From Axinella damicornis (lineage: Eukaryota; Porifera; Demospongiae; Axinellida; Axinellidae), in assembly GCA_963931865.1 (NCBI GenBank), contig OZ007515.1, positions 6,384,493 to 6,448,492 on the forward strand: a stretch of 64,000 bases of DNA, written 5' to 3'. The translations under genes were made by a program, and so were the position numbers. Positions 56,091-64,000 of this stretch are shown here, piece after piece. Position 1 is the stretch's first letter; every line of letters begins with the position of its first letter. The notes below the pieces were generated by a model. The model did not search any database and had not been told where the DNA came from. It saw only the letters and a list, made by a program, of their open reading frames with translations.

Positions 56091-57340
56091 TCGCAGCTAA
56101 ACTTGCTCTCAACTTGTAGTCATGCATATGTGCCATGGACTAGAGACATGCTTGAGTACTTGCTGCTGATTTGTTAAATGTTGACCGAGGTGTTTCTTGA
56201 GAAGGATAATCATGTGTGGAACCATATCATGGTCTAGCTAGCCTCATTCCCAGGCTCCACCAGCCTGTGAACGAGGCTAATCATGGTCTGGGGATGGGCT
56301 TGTCACATGACATTTGGAGTGTACCGAATCCTTTGGTACTTCATCATCAAGTCAGATTTCATACCAGTTAAAACTAATACAAAATTATGCATAAAGTCTA
56401 GAATTTGGTCACCATAGAACCTAATTGTTTTCTCCACATTCAGGCCAGGTTTACTGCCTACAAAACTTATATAGAATTGTACCGTGCAATGAAAGTTTGA
56501 TCATTGATGTAATGTGTACAAAACCTGGTGTTCCATGCATTACTTAGAATGCAACAACACCTGAATTAAACTTTGCATTTGATTAGATACAGTATACATT
56601 TTGTAAACCAGAAAACTTAACTTTTTTCCTAGTGTTCGTATAGTTAGTAGCTAGAAGTAGGTGACTGCACTCGCGTTGTCAATAATACACAGATGCGGAA
56701 GAGCAGCCAAAATCGGGGAAGGCCTGGTATCATTCATTATGTGAGCGACGTCAGGTGTAGGTGGATGCAAGGGGGCGGGGTCCATAATTGGTCCTGGATC
56801 CGTTCATCATGCAGTCGCCTAGGCTCAGGCACTCCACGGCTAGCAAGACTCCAGATGCTCTATACACAATTTTGTCGGCCAGTGTCGGTTGGGCCTGTCT
56901 GAGATCATTCATGAGTGGATCCGCATCTGTGTGACACAAACCGAAGAACAGAAAACAGGGTAGACCTGGGAACGAGGCCAACATGTCCAGTGGTCTCCTA
57001 TATAGTGGAGGAATAGAGAAGCCAGCAAGACTGTACACTTGCAGAGTAGGTAAAAGCTTACTGGTCGTATGTCACTAATGTACTCCCGCCCCCTGAACAT
57101 CCCACTTCAGACAGACATGCTTAAAGTTGTATAATTCCAAATCAGCGTTGGCTTACCCCATCACAGTCCTGTTCCATAACCTCCACATTGGAAGCTCTTC
57201 CATGGAACTCAGTAGCCCTCATGCTCTGGGTGTGTGTGCATGTGTGTGTATGTTATTTAACTCTTTGCACGCGGCATATGCACTTATGAACAATTAATGA
57301 GCTAGAAATACCAAAATGGAAGATAAAAAAGAAGAGTTTG
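56091..57340. other. Non-coding DNA with repeat fragments
   Basis: No gene. A short foldback of the GCCTCRTTCCCAGG type lies at 56238-56280, and another single arm lies near 56965. A minus-strand frame there reads LASFPGLPCFLF, which is translated MITE sequence and not a protein domain. Confidence 0.5.
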
Positions 57341-57344
57341 TCTT

Positions 57345-57407
57345 TCTGGATTTGAACCGCCGATCTCCGCATTACCATGGGAGCACACTGCCGACTACAC
57401 CACATCG
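57345..57407 (-). repeat. tRNA-derived SINE head (first)
   Basis: Minus strand: A box TGGTGTAGTCGG (57402-57391) and B box GGTTCAAATCC (57358-57348), correctly spaced, with a clover-leaf-like middle. The 3-prime side does not pair as an acceptor stem, so it is a SINE or tRNA pseudogene and not a tRNA gene. A TG run near 57230-57255 could be the tail. Confidence 0.6.
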
Positions 57408-57559
57408 CTGTACTAACCAACATTAACGTGTAAAGGTGTTTAAAAGCTAACCGTTCAAATACCGTCTCTAAGGGCACTGTGCCCTTTGGGCTTGTAATTA
57501 ATGTGGTCTGGTGAAAAAGCAAAATGTGCCCTCAGCCAGCACTTTGCTATAGCAACCAC

Positions 57560-57840
57560 TTCTTTTATAAGAAACCATCATGTCGAGTGGCTAACGAGGT
57601 AACTGGAATAGCATGAATGCTAATATTAACCAGTACCCCGGGACCAACGGCTTTACATCCCCTCCGAAGGATGCGGTGTGAACTGTATCAGGTGAAAACA
57701 CCTGAGAGAACACACCTACTCATTTTTAAGGGTAGAGCTGAGTCAACTCCTAGGAGAGAAAGAAAATGGTGGGATTTGAACCTGCAACCTTCAGATTAGC
57801 AGTCGAATGCTTTAACCGCTAGGCCACCTGCCACCCCAAC
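57560..57840 (-). repeat. tRNA-derived SINE with tRNA-Ser(GCT)-like head
   Basis: The minus-strand head at 57836-57767 has A box TGGCCTAGCGG, anticodon-loop context GACTGCTAATC and B box GGTTCAAATCC. It lacks a paired acceptor stem. The body that follows contains a segment GGATGTAAAGCCGTTGGTCC (about 57664-57645) of the sort shared by many invertebrate SINEs, by my recollection. It is in the same orientation as the head at 57407, so the two may form one composite element. Confidence 0.65.
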
Positions 57841-58472
57841 AAACTTGACCAGGCAAGGCTTCACAAGGTTTCTGAACCATGCGAATCTCAATATGTTACT
57901 AGGGATGGCACATTATTCTTTTGAAACCACTCATTTTCTATTCCTGAATTCTTCTCATATTATTATTCTCCTCAATTCATACGATGCAGACTTTACAGAA
58001 CGACCTAAACATGTCCGGAACAAACGACACTTCTGAATCACTCATTGCACTGTAACATTACAGTAGACCCCACATAGGGAGTTTGTCAGGGCTGTACGTG
58101 GAGGCCTGGGAATGAGCCTGGGTAGTGGCCTGGGAATGAGCCTGGGCAATGACCCAAAACTGAGGCTGGCATAGGCCAGGCAGTGAGGCTTAGCCATCCT
58201 GTTGGAAGCCACCCTCAAACGCTGGTGGTACACATGCAGAATGACCACAGAAATCTTCACAATATGACCAAATGACTGCCACTCACACGTTGCTGTCAGT
58301 GAGGAGGGTGTCATTGTGATAGCCAGGTTGGAACATGACGTCAGTGAAGTGCATCTGGTGGTGCTCCTCCAGGTTGACTGGGTAGCACCGCAGTGATCCC
58401 CCGCCAGAAATGCACATTGTCCCAAACACCATTCTAGAATGTGCGTGTGTGTATGGGGAGCGGGTACATGTA

Positions 58473-59049
58473 CAGTGGCTGTCAATAAAAAGTTTACGTT
58501 CCGTTTACAAACAACGATCGTTCTACGGTGAGAAACGGCTCAGAAAACGGTGTGAAATTATTGCTACGTCAGCGTTTATACGCACCGTTTTTACGGTATA
58601 CAAGCGTAGTAAAAACTTTTAACGCTTATAGCGGATGCAGCCTATGTCCGACGCTGTTCTACCTGGGTTATGTTTTAGGCCCTGGATCTCTCTCCCTGCT
58701 GGTCTTTGTTCGATGTCCACAGCTTTCGCAGAACCGGAGATACAGTGGCAATGCGATCGATCGCTTCTGATAACCCCGCCCACCAAGCGAAAGCTCTTGG
58801 AACTTTGCACATCCTTCGAAAGGTCTGGCTGATTTTTAAATATGCTTTATTGGAAGGCCTTAACTATACGCTGGCATTTGTCCCTTGTCTGTAGCTTACT
58901 TGTAACCGGAGATAAAGGTCGACGAATTTGTCCGCTTACTCGCAATGGCGATAATGGCTGACTCAGAAACCGTAGTACGGGCAGATTGCTAAGAACAGAA
59001 CGGACCGTAGAACGTATACAGAACGTAAACATTTTATTGACAGCTACTG
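58473..59049. mobile_element. Non-autonomous Tc1/mariner-like element with TA target duplication
   Basis: The ends are CAGTGGCTGTCAATAAAAAG (left) and, reversed, CAGTAGCTGTCAATAAAATG (right). The inverted repeats run about 37 bp (to TTTACGTTC) and are flanked by TA on both sides (58471-58472 and 59050-59051). At about 577 bp with no transposase frame, it is a MITE. The TA duplication and end sequence suit the IS630-Tc1-mariner group. Confidence 0.75.
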
Positions 59050-59139
59050 TAAGTCAGTCCCAGCACACCTCCTTGCTTGTCAAGTCCATGGCTCTACTGT
59101 ATTGGGTTGAAACCAGCAAATTTGTGGTGTGCAGAGCCA

Positions 59140-60089
59140 TAGTCTCGTTCCCAGACCGTTTATCCAGCGTGCGTATCGCTTCCAGTATAACGCGCGGAAA
59201 TACGGTCTGGTAGGTATAGCCCACATTCCTTAAACTCCGCCAGAATGCAGCCGGATCCAATCAGATCGTAGAACAAGTAATCTCAATATTGATGCCGGAA
59301 GTACAGATTCGCCAGCGCGCAATAACAAAGGTGTTGTCAAAACTTCTGGATTTCAGCGTGTTTAAAATACTGTCAGCGATACTCTCCAATTTCAACAGCA
59401 TCTGTATGGTCTGGAAGGACACCTTGGACACGCGGTCAGAAGGTAGAATCTTTCCCTTGCTGCATCCAACACTGACACAGCTCGCTGATCCCAGCATCCA
59501 CAGATGGTCAAGTGCCCAGATGCCGACGATTGCGCGAGTCACTCGCAATGCTGCTGCAAAAAGGGCCTTATGAGTCACTCGCAATGCTGCTGCAAAAAGG
59601 GCCTTTCCAAACCGAGCCAAGCACAGCGATCGTGTGTCGGTACACCGCCTCTAGCTCTAGGTCTTCAAAGGCGGCTTGACTCTTGATGACCACGTGTGAA
59701 ATTTTGATGTGTCCTGATAATTTCAACAAGTCTCAATTAACGGTAATGAGACCTTAGGAATGTGCACTATATCTACCAGACCCTTCCCCGCGCGTCATAC
59801 TAAAAGCGATTCGTGCTGGGGTTGGTTGGGTCTGGGACCGAGACTAGCAGGGCCAGTGCTCACCTGCTGTCATCGAAGGCTGTGATCCTCATTCTGTCAA
59901 TGCTGGCATCTGTGTGGGCCCTCGCGAGGACACTGACCTCCCCCCTCGTGGCAACCTGTGAGGTATTCCACAGGTTCTTCCCGTGGCCGTCCCTCCCAGC
60001 ACCACACAGTACCCCACCAGAGTGAGAGAAGCTGGATGGCAGATGGTGTGGGTGTGGGTGTGTGTGAGTGTATGTGTGTGTATGTGTGT

Positions 60090-60134
<45 letters not shown>

Positions 60135-60280
60135 GTATGTGTGTGTATGAGTGGTGGTACTTGATTGCTTGTGAGGACAATATATAGTCTCGGTCCAAGA
60201 CCCAACAAAACCCCAGCATGGATCGCTTTTAGTACTGAAAGCAATATACAGGCTGGATAAACGGTCTGGGAACGAGACTA
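59140..60280. mobile_element. Nested inverted-repeat composite element
   Basis: Outer arms: TAGTCTCGTTCCCAGACCGT (59140 onward) and its reverse complement ending at 60280. Inside lie two further inverted-repeat pairs: 59169-59233 with 59751-59810 (GCGCGG, GGTCTGGTAG), and 59798-59848 with 60185-60235 (ACTAAAAGCGAT, GTGCTGGGGTTGGTTGGGTC). Three elements therefore appear inserted within or beside each other, sharing end motifs. The interior includes a 34-bp tandem duplication (about 59538-59605) and the TG/poly-G run at 60053-60132. No coding region. Confidence 0.7.
60053..60132 (+). repeat. (TG)n followed by long poly-G
   Basis: TGTG repeats run into about 30 consecutive G. Poly-G of this length is rare and prone to consensus error. 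Confidence 0.9.
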
Positions 60281-62349
60281 TATGAAATCATACTTCAGCA
60301 CTAAAAATCATTCTCACCTTGCAATGATTCCAAGTCTAGTGATATGGGAAGAGTCCTAGTACACCTTCAACAGAGTCAGGCACCGAGTTGTCTCAAACCT
60401 GCAGACATGCACCACAGCCACTGGGCCAGTCTGCTCCGAAGCAAGCAAGATCCCAGCGTGGTTCAGTGATAGACAGCAGACCTAGTTGTGAGAGATGGTT
60501 TATACAAATGTGAATGCAGTTCCATGAGCAGAAGGGAGATTATAAACCCTCTAGTGTGACCACAGTACAGATTCCCACTTGACTACGGTCAACAAGCACT
60601 ATTATACCAGACTGTTCTCGTAGTTGGACGCTCCTTCTCATTATGGGCTCCTGGTTTCAGCATAGATAATAGAACTGGATGAGCGTGAGCGAATGCATGT
60701 GCAGTGCAGAATGTGCAACAGTTCTAGGTATGTACAAAGACTGTCATCCGAATGTGACTGCATGAGCACAGCACAACCTCAGGCCACAGAAAACATATCA
60801 ATCAATCAATCAAATCTTTTATGTCCCTTGCATTTGCAGCCAGCCTAGGTAGGCTTATGAGACTAAAAAAGGAACACTTAAGACACACACTTAAGACATA
60901 CAGAACATGTAGTCAGCTTCTGGCTAATGCCATCAAAGTTCGAGCAGCTAGGCTTCTTTCAGGTGATCTAGCAGCAGATTTACGAGTAGAGGTGGGTCAT
61001 GGCAAGTGGTTTACACCAAACTGGACATATGCACAACACAGGAACTGCGAGTCAGACTAGCTGAACCAGTCTCGTAGTTGGATGCACACTACGGTAACAC
61101 ACAACCTTATGCCTGCTGTGCACTGGTCCAGCACATCGTGTGTCCTGCAGGACATGTCATATACAGCGATCTGAGATCGTTGCATACAGAGGTAGGTTCA
61201 CTAGCGGTATTTCCTTGCTGTCGCCACTGAGGAAGAACACTGAGAGCCGGGTAGACTGTCCCCGGCTTAATTCCATGGGGGTTGTGAGGAACTCTGCTAT
61301 GACAGTCACACGAACACCTGGGAAATAGGTAGCTTTACATCAATAGCAGTTAATGTGCACAACAGTGTTTCATTGAGAAATGCATCCAAGGTGACATCAT
61401 AGTGTGGCAATGAGGGAGGGCCATGAGTCACCTTACTCATGTAACATTTAGATACCAGTTTATGGGGTTTAGTATACGAGGTCTCAGGGGGGGGGGGGGG
61501 GGATAATGCACTTGCCTTTGTCTCGTACATTATCTCGCTCTCAACCGTTAACTATACTGCCCGAGTGCACTAGCTACATGTAACAGTGTAATGCACAAAA
61601 AACGATATCAAAATGACTTAGTGCTACTCACTGACCCGAAATGGCCGGCTTCAAAACAATGCACCCTTAATCATGCTTACACGATTTAAACATGTGATTG
61701 ATTCTGAGGCATGTGATAAATTGAGGGTCACGAGTAGTACTACATGTAAATAATACTTAGACGGCATTCTCAAGGGGGCAGCAGAGATTAAGGGTGGATG
61801 CAATTGCCAAAAGGGGATACCATCATTCTTCCTGTTTAGGTTGCAACAAGGCTTCTCCCCTCCCTTGCGATGGCAGGGGTCATTCCCTGCTTGCCTACTC
61901 CAGTTTCCTTGTGTTTTAGAGTTAGGAGGATGGGAACGATCTCTCCTGTCTGCTATAAAGTGCAGAATGCCTGTGTACTGACTCTTCGGAAACCTCATAC
62001 TTACAGCCACCAGCTAGCTATTAGTTTCCAGCACAGAATAGCAGTTTACAGTATCAAGCACACCTAGTCACACTTGATGAGCTCTGAATAGAATATACAA
62101 TGAATATCATGTGCTTGCGAATACACTGTTAAACATGTACATAGAATACTCATTACATTGTAGGCTACAGTATAGTCAAGTTTCCAGTCTCAACGAAGAC
62201 ACAATTCAACAGCTGGTAATTTCATCACTAATTTGGGGTCCTCCTTCAAAGCAGTAAAGTACGTCATTTTCAATTTCAGTACACAATGCCTAACTCATAT
62301 AATTTATAAAGGTACCCAGAGCTACAAGAAGCGCACTGGTGAAACTTAC
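60281..62349. other. Unassigned DNA
   Basis: No gene, RNA or clear repeat is recognised except a 14-G run at about 61489-61502 and an ATCA run near 60796. A plus-strand frame at 60821-61060 starting MSLAFAASLGRLMRLKKEHL has no recognised domain. Confidence 0.5.
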
Positions 62350-62569
62350 GACAGTCCTTCCCCGGGTGCAGCTGGCCGCTAACTCTACCTCTCAGTACAG
62401 TCTCTTTGAAGCCTAGCCCTCCATGAAGTTTTGCATTCTCGATCTCGATCTCATGTTCATGCATGGTGACCGGATATCGCCCAATACTCCAATTAAAGGA
62501 AATCACAATCTTACTACGATTTGGAATTGGATCCTGACAGACACGGTATGGAGGCGGGCATCGATGCAA
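62350..62569 (-). CDS. Possible first exon of an unknown minus-strand gene
   Basis: From an ATG at 62569 a frame runs without stop through KIVISFNWSIGRYPVTMHEH, EIEIENAKLHGGLGF and SGQLHPGKDC to a strong donor (TGTC|GTAAGT, exon border at 62350). Residue composition looks coding and CpG-bearing sequence lies just upstream. I recognise no family and found no second exon, so this is weak. Confidence 0.25.
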
Positions 62570-62669
62570 CTAGCCCCGCCCTAGAGAGGAAGCGCCATGC
62601 AGCACTAGTCTAATGCAGTACTGCAGTGCTAGTGGCAACTTAAAGTAGTGTTCAGAGGTGGAAGAGACC

Positions 62670-63330
62670 ATGGAGACTCAGGCCACCATCCAGTTCACGC
62701 TGCAGTTGGAGTCTGAAGCTGCGGTTGTCCGCACACTGCGACACAGGGCTGGCACCCATTAATGTAGTACCTGTCGACATTTGGAGCACTTATTTGAGAA
62801 GGAGAAGGGACGTGTGATGAATGCCCTGTTGAAGAATGGACACCCCAAGAGGTTCATCCACCAGAGTGTGAGCACCCCCCATCCTGTGACAGTCGCTGAG
62901 AAATTACCAGAGGCAACGGTTTGCTCCCATGATATACGTCAAGGGGGTCCCAGAACCCTTCACGAGGGTCTTGGATGGACTCCAGGTCAGGACTGTGCTG
63001 AGGCCACATAGTACACTGAAGCAGGACTTGGTACACCCAAAGGATGCCATCCCAGACATGCTGAGTCGAGTGTAGGAGAGACCAAGAGAAAGCTGTGTAA
63101 GAAGGTGGACGAACACAGGAGAGCAGTGACTTCAATTCATATCAGCATTACTCATATCAGCATTAGCAGAACATGATTGGAGTGAAATGATCAGCATGAG
63201 GCTCTCTCTGGAGGCAATCCACATCAGAAAGCATTGCAGTCCCTCCACCTCAACAGAGACAAGGGCTACCTAGCTCCCCGGTTCCCCCTACAAACACCTT
63301 TACACTTGCATTCCATTTCCCCGCCTTTTG
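62670..63330 (+). pseudogene. Penelope-like (GIY-YIG) retroelement, 3-prime remnant
   Basis: Across shifting plus-strand frames the C-terminal landmarks of a reverse transcriptase joined to a GIY-YIG endonuclease appear in order: AAVVRTLRHRA, then EHLFEKEKGRVMNALLKNGH with PKRFI (62781-62850), then IYVKGVPEPFTRVLDGLQVR (about 62932-62995), TLKQDLVHPKDAIPDMLS, then GETKRKLCKKVDEHRRAV (about 63070-63128), ALAEHDWSE (about 63163-63190), and finally LHLNRDKGYLAP (about 63247-63282). Several frameshifts and stops show it is dead. The core transcriptase motifs would lie upstream and are missing, so it is 5-prime truncated. The GIY-YIG-type landmarks favour a Penelope-like element over a LINE. Confidence 0.7.
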
Positions 63331-63880
63331 TGTTTTAATTTGCACCTAAGCTCGCCCTTGGGTCTTTACTTGCACTGAGGATGGTAGCTGTATAGCACAG
63401 TAAAATAGAATTAAGTTCACAAGTTGCACATCCCTTGGGAACGTCATCCCAGTTGGGCATGCCTTGTATAGTCATAATAGTTCATTTTCCAAGAGTTTCC
63501 AAGCTTGTGTACTCCCATCATTCTACCTATAGCTTGCTGTTTTTGTTTTTGAATCAGCTATTTTGACTACTGAAACTGAACAAACTGTCGTATGGAACTA
63601 ATGAAACCTAGAACTGTCATACGGAGCAAATTATTATATATATATAACGCAATACTTATAGCTGCAAGGGTACACAACAACATTCAAGATAGCTGCACAC
63701 TAGCATACATCACAGTTCACTGATGCTGTGTGGAGTCTCCATTGTAAGTGCACTTTATCTTGTCATCATCATCTCCATCTTGAAAGTCCTCCTGACGAAA
63801 CTTCCTCGCATGACCCTCACCACCATCAGATACGGGCGTACAGTGTACTGTACCACCGCGATCTCAAGGTCTACAGATTG
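63331..63880. other. AT-rich DNA, nothing recognised
   Basis: No gene or repeat is recognised apart from a short TA run near 63637. Confidence 0.5.
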
Positions 63881-63924
63881 GTGGTGGTGGTGGTGGTGGT
63901 GGTGGTGGTGGTGGTGGTGGTGGT

Positions 63925-63973
<49 letters not shown>
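63881..63973 (+). repeat. (TGG)n followed by ~50-base poly-G
   Basis: About 15 GGT/TGG units lead into roughly 50 consecutive G. The poly-Trp and poly-Gly frame across it is not a protein. Confidence 0.9.
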
Positions 63974-63974
<1 letters not shown>

Positions 63975-64000
63975 AGAGTGTAGAATATGTGCCGGGCTTT

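Noticed and set aside
56751..57038. Minus-strand protein with LASFPGLPCFLF
   Set aside because: The phrase is a translated piece of the GCCTCGTTCCCAGG foldback family; the same words appear in many spurious predictions.
57345..57840. Functional tRNA genes
   Set aside because: A and B boxes are good but acceptor stems do not pair and the flanks continue as SINE body.
59860..60244. Pro/His/Thr-rich frames
   Set aside because: Translation of the TG and poly-G run inside a nested inverted-repeat element.
63723..63983. Frame ending in poly-Trp then poly-Gly
   Set aside because: Translation of (TGG)n and poly-G at the window end.

Overview
The window is animal nuclear DNA, most likely from a sponge or another early-branching invertebrate. 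The evidence is spliced genes with GT-AG introns, TTAGGG-type telomere repeats, a metazoan-type C1-tetrahydrofolate synthase fragment, Ulp1/PHD and GIY-YIG mobile-element remnants, tRNA-derived SINE heads and many short inverted-repeat elements. The phylum is inferred from the mobile-element flavour and is not proven. There are no bacterial operons, CRISPR arrays or phage genes.

Layout. (1) 1-30131 is subtelomeric-type heterochromatin: a 20-bp GC-rich satellite (GGCCAAGGCCGTGGGGGCGT and variants) punctuated every roughly 150-900 bp by short CCCTAA tracts, always in the same orientation. Large tandem duplications of about 1934, 933-959, 607 and 226 bp are visible. A non-satellite island with terminal inverted repeats interrupts it at 23600-25357. 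A 1.34-kb block that includes the satellite/unique boundary occurs twice (26205-27540 and 29043-30390). (2) 30391-36125 is ordinary AT-richer DNA holding a decayed Ulp1-protease/PHD-finger gene, a near-perfect 97-bp hairpin element, and three consecutive minus-strand exons of the formyl-THF synthetase domain of MTHFD1/MTHFD1L that look pseudogenised. (3) 36130-36350 is a GGGA microsatellite, and 36940-49140 is a second, unrelated satellite of about 245-bp monomers. From about 42.0 to 48.0 kb it is organised as a 749-bp three-monomer higher-order repeat. (4) 49140-64000 is gene-poor DNA with a decayed transposon protein (minus, 51193-52015), one convincing four-exon gene of unknown function (plus, 53130-56090, NRF1-like site upstream), two tRNA-derived SINE heads, several nested inverted-repeat elements, a Penelope-like (GIY-YIG) retroelement tail, and long poly-G or TGG runs that end the window.

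The telomeric tracts read CCCTAA on the plus strand, which fits a chromosome end lying to the left of base 1. The window would then run from subtelomere into gene-poor, repeat-dominated chromatin. No pathway links the few genes; the dominant biology is satellite amplification, segmental duplication and transposon decay. Most long open frames in the two satellites are by-products of repeat periodicity.
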